Source: Cryptomeria japonica
Taxonomy: Eukaryota; Streptophyta; Pinopsida; Cupressales; Cupressaceae
Direction: 5' to 3'
DNA: 64,000 nt
Assembly: GCF_030272615.1 (NCBI RefSeq)
Contig: NC_081413.1
Coordinates: forward strand, 159,894,849 to 159,958,848
The position numbers and the translations under genes are program-made. Position 1 is the first letter of the stretch, and the number at the start of each line of letters is the position of its first letter. Shown here one piece after another: positions 20,826 to 33,493 of the stretch. The notes below the pieces were generated by a model. The model was not told the DNA's origin, made no database searches, and was given only the letters and a program-made list of their open reading frames with translations.

Positions 20826-23462
20826 CATGCCAAAGAAAGGAGAAACCTTTGTTAGAAAGAAGAAGGATTCTGCACCATAGGAGGGCCAAGCTCCACCTAT
20901 AACTAGGAAAATGAGAATAAACATCAAAGTAATATATTAGGAAACCACAAACCTAACAAGCATATAAAAACAATTCCTAATTCAATCAATAAAGGAATGA
21001 AAGACAAGATATTCAAATTGAAATGCAAACCATCACAATGTCTCCCTTTATTGGCCTCCATTGTCCTTCTTTTTCCTTCAAATTGGATGTGTGGATCTCA
21101 CCTACAAAAAAAATGCAAGTGAAAGCAAGATTGAAAGATGAAATTTGTAGCATAAGGTTACTCGAAGCATGGCCATCAATAATTGAAGAAAATAGCTCAA
21201 TTTATAGCACAAGAATCTCCAAAATTGATGAGCAATTGAAAATGCCAATAAATTCAAAAATTGGCATGATTATGATATGATTGAATGTCAAATTTCATGA
21301 CAACCTTCTATGTGAAAACAATGACAAATTGAGAACAAATTATGCTCATCAATTATTACAAGATTGAGAGGGAAAATAACCACTTGATTATTACAAATTA
21401 TTCATATAATTTGCTCGTGACATAATGACAAATTGGAGAGAAAATAGCTTTCGATGTATGACAAATTGAGCATGAAGAGGATCCCAATTAGAGGAGAAAT
21501 TAGTGTAAAATGTTAGGAGAAAATTAGGTGGAAAAATAAAGGCATAAAAATTAGGAAATTAGGTGGCACTAATTAATAAATTTGCATTTATTAATTAGCT
21601 CACATAAGGGAAACTAATTAGCTAATTAAATAATTTAATTTAATTATGACATAGGATGCTTAGGATAAATGAGTAAATTCACTTAACCTAAAGGAAAGTG
21701 TTAGAAAGGATTAAATGAATTAATTATTAAACCCTAGAAGACATTCTAGAAATGAAATTAGGTCTTGACAATCACAATCAAGGGACAATTCATAAAGACT
21801 TGATAATGACATGGAACCAATATTGATTGGAAGAGACTAATGACGAATTGGTCAAGGATGACAAAATGACTAATTTGATAGATGATATCTGACAAGGATC
21901 AATGACTAGTAGACCCAATGTTGATGAGGATTGATGATTGATTGAGACCGATGACAAATTAATCAAAGGTTAACTTGATGAAGATTGACAAGAACTGATG
22001 ATGAGTCGATCACAAATTGATAAAGGATTGATGATGATGATAACTTAAGATTAAAAGGGATCTAAAATGATCCAAATTGATAGATAATTGATCAAGGATG
22101 ATTAATAATTAGTTTAAAATGATAAATATATAGGATCCCTAATTTTAAATTGATTAGGATTGATGATGTCCAATTGATGTGACAGATTGATCACGACCAA
22201 TGATTGAGAGTTGAAATTGATATTGACAAGACCCAATTGAAATGTGAGATAATTGGAATTGAGAAGGAAATAAATTTAGAGGAATGACATGATGCCGACA
22301 AATGATAAATATCAAGTGCGCAACATAGAAGAAATGTTAATAAGATGTGAAAACCCTAAAATAAGGTCACACAGACATATTAAAGTATGACATCGCAAGC
22401 ATTGACCATTTTTAAACATCTACACCATCATCTCATGAAGAGGTGCCTACACAAGTAAAATTGGTGAAGCCTAGGGCTCCTCACAATAGAAAGGAACCAA
22501 TGAGTGACCTAGGGAAGCCCTTTGCATAAAAATTGAAGGATCCAAAGAAAGGGAAATCATTAGCCCCCGTTGATAATATCCCTATAGTCAATGTGGATGA
22601 TGAAGAAAAAGTGGTCACTTAAGAAGAAGATGACATTGAAGGGATGAAGAAGCAACTTACATGGGATATAATGGAAGTGCTCCTAAGTCAAGTGGAAGTA
22701 CAAAGGAGAAGGGAGAGTTTAGAGATAGTTGTGCTCAATGTTGTGATGTTGTTATCTCCATAAGGGGTTGGAAATTATTTTTATACTTCTACCAGAACAA
22801 AAATCATGTCATACCCCTCTCAAACCCTTGGTTGGAGAATTTAGCTAAGTTGATTGTACCGAATATATTTTTAGAAGTGGAATTGCTAAGGTTTAGGTGA
22901 GGAAATTATGAACATGCCTCTAAAATCATTAGGAATGTAGATTGTTCTATAATGGTGGATCTTTGCAAGATGACAATTGTGAAATTTTTTGATTTGAATG
23001 GTTAGGGTTTAGTGTAGATTGATCTAGATAAGTTTGACAGTGATTACAAAAGAAGAATTCACACTCTTAGAGACAAGGAGGATCCATTTTTCATGAAAAA
23101 GGACTGAAATTATGGTCTTGTTCCCACCCTAACATATGAAAAGGAGACCTTTTTAGTTACAAAATTTGAAAACTATTTTGTAAATACATATCACACTTCA
23201 TGTCAGGTCTTAGGAATGGATGCTGAAGATAAAATCCCATTAGAAATGATGATATTGGCAATGATAATACAACATAAATATGTAAACCTTGAATATGATT
23301 TTGCCTCCTACATTAGCTAGAAAATTAATGAAGGGATGCTTGAGATCAAAGAGAATGGGATGGATATCAATTTCAAGTATTTCTCTTTATTGTGTCATAT
23401 AATATTGTTTCAACATAAGTATGAATGGAACCAAGAATTATGCCTAAAATATTTTGATGATG
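20826..23462 (+). pseudogene. U1: degenerate unknown ORF, first part (continues at 46742)
   Basis: A possible start near 20826 (MPKKGETFVRKKKDSAP) is followed by noncoding, repeat-rich DNA. A clearer coding trace runs from about 22420 (EEVPTQVKLVKPRAPHNRK) through 22560-22780 (EEDDIEGMKKQLTWDIMEVLL) and, in another frame, GWKLFLYFYQNKNHVIPLSN to NQELCLKYFD at 23455. There copia B inserted (target TGATG). The frame resumes at 46742. I do not recognise the protein. Its shape, a basic or acidic N-terminus then a helical core, recalls accessory ORFs of plant retroelements, which is inference only. Confidence 0.45.
21780..22260. repeat. low-complexity region rich in GATTGATGA-like words
   Basis: Words such as GATTGATGATG, GACAAATTGATCA and AAGGATTGATG recur many times with irregular spacing. 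This looks like cryptic simplicity built by slippage and then scrambled; no clean period is visible. There is no coding sequence. Confidence 0.6.
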
Positions 23463-24232
23463 TGTTGGGAAAATGGTGTCTCAACCTTGCATTTACATGA
23501 GGTTACTATTTATAGTAATTTTTTGTTTGAGCACGAAATGATGTAAAATTCTCTCGAAATATTTTGGTTGGATTTTTGTTACAAGATCATAGCTAGTTTT
23601 GAAGATATTAAAGTTTCCATTTGTGAATGGTGCGATGAAGGTTTAAAATTAATTTTCAGGATTCTATAGGCTCCAAAATGCCCTGAAAAGTGGGCATAAA
23701 TGGTGTAGCTATTTACAATATGATAGAGAAATTTGTGAGCTTTCTAGTGCTTCAAATGGTTTGTCAATCAGACACATGGTTCACAAGTTATGTCCTTCGA
23801 AAGTTTGGACTCCTAAAATAGGAAACATAAATTGCATCATACACATAAATGAGTTGTAAAATGGAGGAACACGTGTTGATGTGTATTTTGACACGTCAGA
23901 AAGCATCTAGATTGGAGATAAGGTCAACTCTACTTTATTGGGTGGTTTTAGCCCATGGTTTTGTAATACCGTTTGACAATTTCTTGTATTGTATCTCCTA
24001 TATATGAGGTGCATTAGATAGAGGTTGTGTGTGGGAGTCTTATGGCTATCGAGTTACCTCTAAGTCTTTAATTAGTGGTACTCCTGTGAAGAGGTTTCTT
24101 TGCAAGTACATTGTAATCTATTTTGATTGCTGAATAATATATTGAGTTGCTTTTAGAGTGTGGTGTTTTTCTCCCGAAAGGGTTTTCCCCATGTAAATCA
24201 CCATGCTACTGTGTTGTGGTATGGATGATATT
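23463..24232 (+). repeat. 5' LTR of copia B, left part (770 bp)
   Basis: It matches LTR-A from its first base to GTATGGATGATATT, where element G begins; the rest of the LTR is at 39988-40100. It carries AACACGTGTTGATGTG and ACACGTCAG close together near 23870-23905 and a TATA-like CTATATATGAGG near 23998, so it probably holds the element promoter. Confidence 0.93.
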
Positions 24233-27200
24233 TGTTGGTAAATAGATTTGTCTTTCTTTATTTATTTAAGGTTGCATATTACGACTCATGAAAAGAAAGA
24301 CAAATTCTCTACCAATCAGTTGGAAAATCATTATATTTGATTAACCTCTGAATTAAGGTACAACTCCCTCTAGTAAATATTCAATCAGCTCCAAATTACA
24401 CACAATCAATAGAATGCTTTTCACCAGAAAGCACTAAAAGGTAATTGCATTCACCAGTCAATACAAAATGAGTGCAAGCACTGATTTATATATAACCCTT
24501 TATATAAAGCCAATAGACTTCACATGTACACTAAAACAAAATGAAAAGCCTTTAAAGATGAAATTCACTAATAATTTATGTACACATAGAAAGTATAATG
24601 GCTCCTTCCTTGAAATAGATTTTCAAAGAAATCAAATTTCAAAATAACAAACACATAGATTTGAAATCAAAGAGAACTGTTAACGAGATTTTCATTCATT
24701 GATGAACATCCACCTTCTACATACACAACATCTCTAGCTAATTTAAAAGATAGTCATTTCAAAAACTTAGTGAACCATTTCAAAGTCATTACAAAACATA
24801 TATATATGTTGCCAGACCAATAGTTTTTAACCAGAGTAAAATTAACTCGTAAGAGTTAATAGAAAAACAATCCTAACTGTATAACCGAAACTAAAGAAAA
24901 TGACTAGACTCGATGGCAAACAACTGCCAGCAGTGCTAGTCATGTTGTTTGCTCGGTCCCGATGTGATCGCTCAGGTTGGTGTTTTGGATAGACACCATC
25001 ACCACCTTTGCCGCACTCCACTCTTGATGCACCTTTGAAAATTATTGAATTACGGTTACGTGTGGCAAACTGATGTGAATTACTCTTTGCTTCCAGAGCT
25101 CCTTCTTTCTCTTAACTATCTACACTTTGTCTCTGTGGGAATCCAAGTGATCAAGGCAAACTATGAGCATCGACTCCACTTTAGAAATCCTCATGAAATC
25201 TTCCATAGCCAAGGATTTCTCCACTTTAGTTTGTTTAATGTGGCTGCTAAACTAGTTAATCATCTCTGTGGTATCCTCTAGGGTTTCATTATCTTCCTTA
25301 AGCAATTGAAGATCCATGCGGTGCAGATCATTCTGCATGGTCAACCTTAGAGCTGTTAATTCGCCACGTAGACTGGTTGATTCATTATGGCCCTGTTCAA
25401 TAATCTAGTTGCACCATTCAATACTCTCTTTACAAATAAACATTACATCCTCATTTAACCCTGGCACTTGATTTTCCACAAGAAAATTCATCAGACCATA
25501 ACGCTGAATATCACGCATCTATTTTGAAATCACTGCCCATTTAGTTTTCTCTTTTTGCCATGAGATTAAGTCAGAGTCCAATGCCTTGGTGACTTCATTT
25601 GCATCTTTGAAGATTTGAAATAAATCCATTATGTAATTAGTCACTTGAAGCATGATCGAGGTGAGCTATTCTGAGAAGACCTCCACAATCATCCCGTTTC
25701 ATTAAACCTCATCAAAGAATTTATGATTACCAGGTGAGTTTTGGCTAAATGGTCCTAAATTTTGAGACAATGGCAATGGGTTGTTCTACAAAGCATGAAT
25801 ATATTGAGCCATTTGCATTAAATTTTGCTTTAACTTAGCCTTGTCTCTTTCGTCTTTCCAAGTATGAGAGATCATTCATTTAGTCGAAGTCTCCAGATGT
25901 TTCACATCGACGGCTCTGGTTCTAACCCCCAAATCAACTTGTTCAATAGCATAGTCTACTTCTGAAGCAATAACAACATCTTTGTCAGATGTGGGTTTGG
26001 CAATGTCTGTGGTCCAATGCTTTGTGCTTTCGTCAAAATCAATCATGGCCTCCATTTTTATCTTTTTGGGCTTTGTAGACTTTCCCGGACATTTAATCAC
26101 AGCATCCTCCATCGATACTGAAATGGGAACCACGTTCCTTTTCCTGGTGATTGAATCGCTTATCCACTTGGGTGCCAGAGTCAGTTTCTTAGATGACATG
26201 GGTGGAAATCCTGCTAAGGGTGGCAATGTGGCACTGTTTGCATGAGACTAGATATCAAGCGTCCCTGAATCCTAGAAAGTAGCATCTATGCCAGTTGAAA
26301 CTTTGTCTGCATCAAAAAAAGGGGATGCCATATCTCATAGTGCTTCCTCTGCATCTAGATCAAGAATGAGATGGGAGCCGGTAGCTGAAAACTCTTCTTG
26401 GACCTTGACCTAGCAATTCGACCACCAATAGCAAGCCTAACCTTAGTATTAAGTTTCTCTTCTTTAATCCTTGCCTACCTTTTTCCTACAACAGAAATGA
26501 GAATATTAGTTAAAATAGAAGTTTTGCTTGTGGTATTCCTCTTCCCACTTTTGCTTCTTGAATTGGTTGCCCTTGCCGGCTGAAAATGGCAACTCCTAAG
26601 CGAATTTTTTGTCCTATGAATCATGTTGAAGGTGCGTGTCTAAATACTATCTTCCATCTTTTTACTCCAATCTACCTCTAGAAGAGGCTCATTATGCACC
26701 CACTTCAGAAACTCAGAGTCAAGTATATCCTCATATCAGTGGTGACACCTGAAGTGTCCATTGTCAATTTCATGTCGTGGAATTGCTTCAAGGTTAACCT
26801 GGACCAACTCCTTTTCCTCACTTCAAATTCATCCGAGCAACCCTCCCAATAATCTTCCAACTGAGACACATGTTGATCAAGCACCATCTTCTTTACATAT
26901 TGGGTGATAAAACCTTTGCTATCAAAATTATCCCTTTTCAAAAAGGTCTTCAAATGTAATCCCTTAAATTCTAGCTCAAGGTTCAATGCATCAGAGACAG
27001 ACCTATAGCTGTAATGACCTAAGTCGATGGGGAAAATTCCACTTGTGTCTAAGTCCTCACCATAATCCTTTGCGACATAGGCAAGCTACTTAGAAACTTC
27101 AATCAAAATATAGGAGTCTAAAACATACTTGGGTAGCCTAATGGGTTCACCTTTAAATCCTCCAACCCTTATGTAAGTGAAGTGACTAAACTGTGTAAAG

Positions 27201-28972
27201 AAACTGACATAAATGCTAACAAGTTCAATGGCTTCTGCAGACATCCTCCTATGCAAGTTACCTTGTAATTCAAAGGTCAACCTCCCAGCAAAAATACCAT
27301 TCTAGCATAGATAGTCATTTACATGCCCTTTGAAAGTCAAATTAGGGTGATACTCATAAATCTTTATGCCTTGAACCCATTTTGCATGGGACAGTCTAGA
27401 CCATTCCCTCACACAAGCAAGCATATATAATTGGTACGAAGACATATGGAAGTTTGCCATCCCAGGGTAATTACTCAAACCTTCATGCAACATTTCCACT
27501 ATAATAGTTCCCCAGTCAATGAATCGACTGTTATGTAGAGTGACCTGGATGAAGAAAGACATCCAGTCCTCCCAATGAAAGGAGTGGAAATTACCCTTTA
27601 CTCGGCTCATCAATATTACCAAGTCCCGCATTATAGGAATTAAATGTTCACGGGTTAAAGGTCTCGGTAACCTTGAACCTCCTTTCTAGAATTTCAGAAG
27701 CCAATTCCGCATAATAATAGTTCTGTAATACTGCTTCTTGAAGAAAATTCCATAAGATTTTCCAATCGTCCAATCTTCATAGGGTTCTTGGTGTGGGATA
27801 CCCATAGTTGTCATTACTATATGTCTATCTATGGATAAGAAAACCTCACCATTATTCTTCCTTATGCATCTATTACACTTGTCATAGTGATTCATACATT
27901 CTAAAACTAATTCAGGACAAGGAGCAATTGTAGGAAATACAGCCACTTCTAATAACCCACTCTGTTCAACATCTCTCCTCATAGGATCTATGTCTGGGTT
28001 TCAGACTCTTTCTAGAAAATCATCTAAATCCAGTTGGACTAATGTTGTATCACCTAACTTCGGTAATGTGCTTACAAGGAAAGATGAGCTCACTAATTTT
28101 GGCAAAATAGGTCTCATAGGTCATGATTTTCTCAAATCAACCCAGGTAAGGAAGGAAAGTGGAAATGGAAACAAACAACTAACATAATACCTAGATCTTT
28201 AAAATGAACTGCAACAATTTAGAAAGTTGTTGAATATACCTTCCTCTGTCCTTTGCAAACCCCTATTTTTGTCTATTCCTCCCACTCCAAAAACTCCTTC
28301 TCAAAACCTTCTCAGGAAAATAATAATATCTACGTGGCATCTACTCAGTTTTAAAGCCGAGAAAATCTTACCCATCATTACTAAAAACTGTCTCCCTTAC
28401 TCTTTGTTCGTGTGGCCTTACTTTGAAATGATTGTATCAAAGCATGCCTTAAATGCTAGATCACTTCACTTCTAACACTATGGATCCTCACACATACTTG
28501 CTATAAATGACAAATTTTAAATCATTAGAGAAACAATATCCCTCTCTTTTGTGGCCATTAATCATCTCTTGAAATGCGTGCCATCACCTCGCACCAAGTC
28601 ACATGTCTTCCGAGAAACCAATACAAGAACTCTTAACATTCCATAACAATCATAACATAGAATTAACATGACAAATCATGAACTTTGAACCAAAAAGGTT
28701 CAAGTTCAAGGTTCAAAGAATGTAAAACACCGATAGGGACTAGCGAAAACTTAAAACCGCGCGAAAGGAAAAAACATTCAAAACAACACCCGTTGAACTT
28801 TGAAATTTGAACCAAAAAGGTTTAAGTTCAAGGTTCAAGTTCAACACAGTGAAACTTAACAATGGCCGATCTATATGAGAAAAATTAAGCAAATGACTTG
28901 ACCAATGGATTAAAAAGGGCATTACTCCGAGCAAGGACATATATGAAATGTAAATTTTATATGGGCCTAATA
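24233..28972 (-). repeat. 3' LTR of element G (4740 bp)
   Basis: The plus strand starts TGTTGGTAAATAG and ends GGGCCTAATA, against GGGCCTAACA in the right copy. It is collinear with 35232-39982 over its whole length. Most of it is occupied by the LTR ORF (24940-28117). Confidence 0.93.
24940..28117 (-). pseudogene. LTR-encoded ORF of element G, left copy (~1055 codons, unknown protein)
   Basis: The frame starts near 28117 (MRPI...), passes QLDLDDFLERV and MRRDVEQSGLLEV, then GIPHQEPYEDWTIGKSYG, RVKGNFHSFHWEDWMSFFI, EGLSNYPGMANFHMSSY, GNLHRRMSAEAIELV and QLEDYWEGCSDEFEVRKR. Near 26730 one base is missing relative to the right copy (CCTCATATCAG against CCTCATCATCAG), after which the frame shifts and continues as KLTLAPKWISDSITRKR and on to a C-terminal part rich in charged heptads ending HIGTEQTT. 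A few other stops are present. No enzyme motif is seen. Basic clusters could be nuclear signals and the end a coiled coil; both are inference. Confidence 0.75.
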
Positions 28973-29134
28973 GTGGCTCTGTATGGGGACTGGGACTTTA
29001 AAGTACCAAGCAATGAACCTCAAAAATCTTTGGTTTCACAAAATGACTAACCAAGGTATGACTCACAACAAAAATGACACACCTAAACTATCACAACAAA
29101 AGAAAGTATGTACAAACTGACAAGGACTGCCTGT

Positions 29135-29545
29135 TTACAATTGATACAGTTTTAAGTCCTGCCCATTATAGGACAGGGGTAGTTCAAAACCATCCTGGTA
29201 AGCAAGTTTAAAAGATTTGGGGCCCTTTTCTTTGTGAATCACATAAGGTCCCTTCCACAACGACTCAAACTTGCCAATAGCACCTTTTGGCTCTCTCATT
29301 TTATCCCACAATAACACCAGATCACCTTTCATGAATTTTCTGGGCCTTGCTTTCTAATCAAAAATCCTTTTAACCTTCATTTGATGCTCTGTAATCCTAT
29401 CAACTAGCTTTTCCCTTTCTTCTTCAATCCTAGTTAGGTACATAATTCTTTTTTCAAGAGAGCTCTGTAAAAATGCATCTTCTATCACTGTCTGCAACCT
29501 AGAAGCTACTAACTCTAAAGGAAGAGAGTTGTGCACCAATGCCAT
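29135..29545 (-). pseudogene. element G integrase C-terminal domain
   Basis: The segment 29135-29332 reads MKGDLVLLWDKMREPKGAIG then SLWKGPYVIHKEK, the chromatin- and DNA-binding C-terminal fold found in gypsy integrases; 29354-29545 is the preceding helical part (LEKRIMYLTRIEEEREKL). The polyprotein ends at 29135, about 160 bases before the LTR; that spacer holds no clear purine-rich tract. Confidence 0.88.
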
Positions 29546-29559
29546 ATACTAGTTCAAAT

Positions 29560-30461
29560 GGGGACATCCCTATGGCTCATTTTGGTGAGGTTCGATCTGC
29601 CCATAGTGCTTCATGCAACCTCTTGTGCCAATCCCTGAAATTCTCACTAACTAACTTTCTCATGATGTTGATCAAATTCTTGTTACTTGATTCTGCTTGA
29701 CCGTTACCCTGCAGATAATAATCAAAAGCGTGTGCCAAGGAAATTCCATGGTCATAACAAAATAGACTTAACTTAGATGAAGAGAAATTTGAGGCATTAT
29801 TTGTAACTATTTTCTGAGGGACTCACAATCTAACAAGAATATTATCCTTAAGGAATGTACACACAATCTCTGAAGTGGTTTTTTAATAGGGATAGCTTCC
29901 ACCCACTTAGTGAAATAATCCATTGTTGTTAATATGTGAGTATGCCCTGCACTAGAAATGGTGTTTCAAAGGACCAATAAAATCTAATCCCCACTGTTTA
30001 AAAGGTTATTCAATTACCATGGGTCTCAAGGGTAAGGCGGCCAAGTGAGGTTTACCTATAAACAACTTGCACTTCTCACACCTCGCCACCTAGGCGTATG
30101 CATCCCTAAACATCCCCGGCCAATAATAAAAATTCCTTAGGATTTTGTATGCAGTAACCATAGACGAGAAATGACCTCCACATGCCTCATTATGAAAAGT
30201 TTTCAATAGAGCTTCTTGGTGCGATTTATCGACACATCGGAGGAAAGTGCCATCTAAGCCTTTCTTGTAAAATATGTTATTCGAGATGACATACTTCGCA
30301 ACTTTCAACCTTAGATTTCTTTTTCCCCTAGGAGAAAGATAATCTAGACAGTCTCCATACGTAAGATAATATGCAACATTGGTGAACCAAGAATCCTGAT
30401 GGCCGATGAACAGGGTTAAAGGTAGATTGTCCTCTTCTTTAAACTCATTCTCTGCTATCAA
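29560..30461 (-). pseudogene. element G integrase, zinc-binding and catalytic core
   Basis: HNEACGGHFSSMVTAYKILRN, YYWPGMFRDA and C-x2-C beyond 30090 form the HHCC domain. The core follows with QWGLDFIGPL (first aspartate), then IVTNNASNFSS, where the usual catalytic TDN is TNN (GAT to AAT near 29812), and NGQAESSNKNLI (glutamate). Several stops occur. The changed second aspartate would abolish strand transfer. Confidence 0.88.
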
Positions 30462-30473
30462 TTTACAAAGGCC

Positions 30474-31723
30474 TTATCCTCTAACTAGTTTAGTGGGCTT
30501 AATGTCCAATTTGAATTCTTGAATCTTGGAGACCCAAGATGCTCTATTATTGATGTCGACATCCTGTTGAGTTAAAACAACTTTTACTGCAGAATTGGGA
30601 ACAAAAATAGTTGCATGTGAATGAAGAATGTAATACCTGAATTGCTTCACAACTTTTACCACCGCATATGCCTGCTTCTCTATCTGTGAGTATTTTAACT
30701 CATGCTTCTTCAAGGGGATACTCATGAAATAAATTGGCACCTCTTCATTATCCTCACCCTTTTGTACCAAAATCCTAGACATGGTATGCTCTGATGCATA
30801 ACAATAAATAATAAAGTCCTTATTAAAGTCTGGATTAACTAGAGTAGGTGCATGCGCGATGGCCCTTTTAATCTCTTCAAAATATTTCCTACTTGCTTCA
30901 TTCCATCTAAAGGCTACCTTTTCACTCATCATATTTACAGTGTATTTAGTAGTTTCAGCAAAATCAGGAATAAAATGCCTTAAGAAGTTCACCTGTCCAA
31001 AGAATGACCTTACCGCATTTCTATTCGAGGGGAGACTGAGCTGCTATATCACTTTTACCCTCTGTGGATCAACCTTTACCCCCTCCTGTGAGACGATATG
31101 TCCTAGAAGTTTTCCTTCTGTGACACCAAAAATAGACTTTTTAGGATTCAACGATACCCCATGCTCCCTACATCTCACCAGAACTTTTCTCAAATCTCGT
31201 ACATGATGCTTCCTTCTTCTAGAGAAAACAGTCAGGTCATCTAAATACACCACAATAATCTTATCCCTCAAATGCCCGAAGGAAAGATCCATCGCCCTTT
31301 GGAACATTGCCCCTGCATTAATCAACCCAAAAGGCATTTTGTTATACGCAAAGGTGTCCCAGGGGTTATAAAGGTTGTCTTGTGTTGGTCTTACTCTGCA
31401 ACACTAATTTGGTTATACCCAGAGAAGCCATCCAACATGGACATCATCTCAGAGCCTAAAACTATTTGTAAAATATGATCCATTGCAGGTAGGGGGTAAT
31501 TGTCTTTCAAACTTTCTTGGTTTAAGTTTCTGAAATCAACACAAATTTGTATCTTGTCATTTTTCTTCCAAACAAGAACTATGTTTGCAATCCAGGTAGA
31601 GTGATGCAGAGGATAAATGATTCGGGCATTCAACATTTTGTCAACCTCATGAAAAATTGCTTCTGCTACCTTCGCATTAAAATTCCTTAATTTCTGTCGA
31701 AAAGGGTTGACACCTAGTTTCAA
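30474..31723 (-). pseudogene. element G reverse transcriptase and degenerate gypsy RNase H
   Basis: The reverse transcriptase begins KLRNFNAKVAEAIFHEVDKM and shows VDFRNLNQ, MLDGFSGYNQI, MPFGLINAGAMFQRAMD, VVYLDDLTVFS (catalytic YLDD near 31240) and LLGHIVSQEGVKVDP. There is a frame break between 31391 and 31337. The RNase H at 30474-30992 reads FIIYCYASEHTM where an aspartate is expected before AS, and FVPNSAVKVVL where TDH is expected, so it lacks catalytic residues; this is typical of Tat-type elements that use a second RNase H. Confidence 0.92.
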
Positions 31724-31735
31724 AGGAATTTGATG

Positions 31736-32161
31736 TTAGAACTTACCATCCCTAAAATTCTTCAAATCATCATAGCTCCATGCAAAAACATCTTTAAACT
31801 CGACTAGTAAATCAATGAACTTCCTTCTCTCCACTTCAGAACAACATTTTCCTAAATTAACAAATTTAGGATCCTCATTGGTGCCAATGTTAATTTTCTC
31901 ATACTCACCAGAGCTTTGAATTACAGGAGGTTCCATATCCCTTTGCTTAATATATCCATCTTTCCTGTCAAAAAGGCGTTCAAGAGAAACTAAACCCTTT
32001 GGGATTTTATTTCCTTTTAGCTGCAACATTCCATCATGTACTTCTTCCAGTGTATTGGGAGAGAACTCTTTACAACTCGCCTCTGACCCCTCATAAAACA
32101 AGGTTGTAAAAATATCAACACATTGTAGAAAGCTCTGAATTTGTTTATCATTTTCAAACAC
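31736..32161 (-). pseudogene. element G linker ahead of reverse transcriptase
   Basis: It ends with INIGTNEDPKFVNLGKCC and LLVEFKDVFAWSYDDLKN, the conserved lead-in found before gypsy reverse transcriptase (the 'DVFAWSYEDL' region). It is separated from the upstream protease-RNase H frame by a stop at 32162-32164 and from the reverse transcriptase by a break near 31730. Confidence 0.85.
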
Positions 32162-33493
32162 CTACCAGGATTCAGAATTATCAGGCACACTAGGTCTATA
32201 AACTAGCCCAACCCTGTAAGTGTTGGTTGTGAAATCCGGGCGTGGTACCAGCAAGGCTGCAGATACCACCAAAGAATCAGCCTTCGAGTTAAACTCCCTA
32301 GGAATGACTTCAATTGAAAAAGAATCGAAGGCTTCAATCTCATCCCAAACACGATTCTTATAATGTCTTAGTCTCTCATTTTTTACCACAAATAAACCCC
32401 TCACTTGTTTAACAATAAGTTCAGCATCATCTCTCACCCTCAACATTTTGATTTTCAATTTCCTCGCTTCAGCCAGACCTAATATCAGAGCCTCATATTC
32501 GGCCATCTTATTCATGTTTTGGAAATCCAATTTGAAAGAATAAGGGATGACCTTGCCTTGGGGAGGTATCAACACGACCCCAGCCCCTAATCCAGAAGAT
32601 GAACAACTCCCGTCAAATTCCATAAACCAGAGTTCATCAGATATACTTGAATCCATTACCACATTCTCATTTTGAGGGTCAGTTGATATCATGTAATTAC
32701 CAAAACTGCAATCTTGATACAAAATTTGGGCCTTCAGATCATTTGAAGGAAAAACTGTGTATTTAGCTTTTGTTTCAGGGTGCAGAGTAACTCTCTGCTT
32801 TCCAACTGTGATAATTGCTTGAGACCAATCCATCCTAATTTCCCCTCCCATGTATTTACAAAAAGTGCGGGTTAACAACATGCCATAACTTGCTGGGATG
32901 TCAACCACTAGGATTGTCAATTTGATTCTCTTGGTAGGGTGTGCTACTAAAGCAACTTGCACATCCTTAATTTGCCCTAATAAAGGAACCTGCTTGGAGT
33001 CCATGGAGTAACACTTGCCAAATTTATTTGTTAGGGTTAAACCTAAGGCTTTTGCTATGGCTGAGGGCATGACATTGTCAGATGCTCCCGAATCTATTAT
33101 ACAATTACTCAACTTATGCCCATTAATATATAAAGACACATAAAAAGGTTCTGGTTTATTTTCAAAATTGGGTTCAAGGAAATCACCTTGTAGAGGAATA
33201 GTCTCTGATAAGCTTCTAGGAATTACTAAGCTAGGACTGACATTATCGTGTGCTTGAGAATCACTACTCACCGGTGTTTGGGTTTCACTTGCTAGGGCAT
33301 GGGCATCATCCCCTTTGACAAATTCAACCAATCTATCTAGCTCCTTTGGGTTTAATTTCAAATACTCAGCCGAAGAAATCTGAACACAAGATGTCTTGCA
33401 AAATTCAATGATATCAAAAGGGTTAGTAAAAGAATCAGAACTAGAAGAAGCAACCTCTTGAACAATTTTTGATATATCTCCCTGATGGGTCAA
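32162..33493 (-). CDS. element G protease fused to an extra (archaeal-type) RNase H
   Basis: This open frame of 443 codons has an aspartic protease with CIIDSGASDNVMP at about residue 130 and a following half-site (VDIPASYGMLLTRTFCKYMG). From about residue 288 it has a complete RNase H: LWFMEFDGS, MAEYEALILGLAEA, RVRDDAELIVKQVRG and REFNSKADSLVVSAA, giving the D-E-D-D catalytic set. Retropepsin processes gag-pol, and the RNase H would remove the RNA strand during reverse transcription. The extra RNase H stands before reverse transcriptase rather than after the gypsy RNase H. It is one of the best-preserved frames in the window, but it belongs to a decayed polyprotein. Confidence 0.88.
   Translation of the reverse strand: MTHQGDISKIVQEVASSSSDSFTNPFDIIEFCKTSCVQISSAEYLKLNPKELDRLVEFVKGDDAHALASETQTPVSSDSQAHDNVSPSLVIPRSLSETIPLQGDFLEPNFENKPEPFYVSLYINGHKLSNCIIDSGASDNVMPSAIAKALGLTLTNKFGKCYSMDSKQVPLLGQIKDVQVALVAHPTKRIKLTILVVDIPASYGMLLTRTFCKYMGGEIRMDWSQAIITVGKQRVTLHPETKAKYTVFPSNDLKAQILYQDCSFGNYMISTDPQNENVVMDSSISDELWFMEFDGSCSSSGLGAGVVLIPPQGKVIPYSFKLDFQNMNKMAEYEALILGLAEARKLKIKMLRVRDDAELIVKQVRGLFVVKNERLRHYKNRVWDEIEAFDSFSIEVIPREFNSKADSLVVSAALLVPRPDFTTNTYRVGLVYRPSVPDNSESW

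Noticed and set aside
25982-26245. Plus-strand frame of 87 codons, repeated at 36979-37242
   Set aside because: Its repetition first suggested a gene pair, but both are the antisense shadow of the LTR-encoded ORF in the two LTRs of element G.
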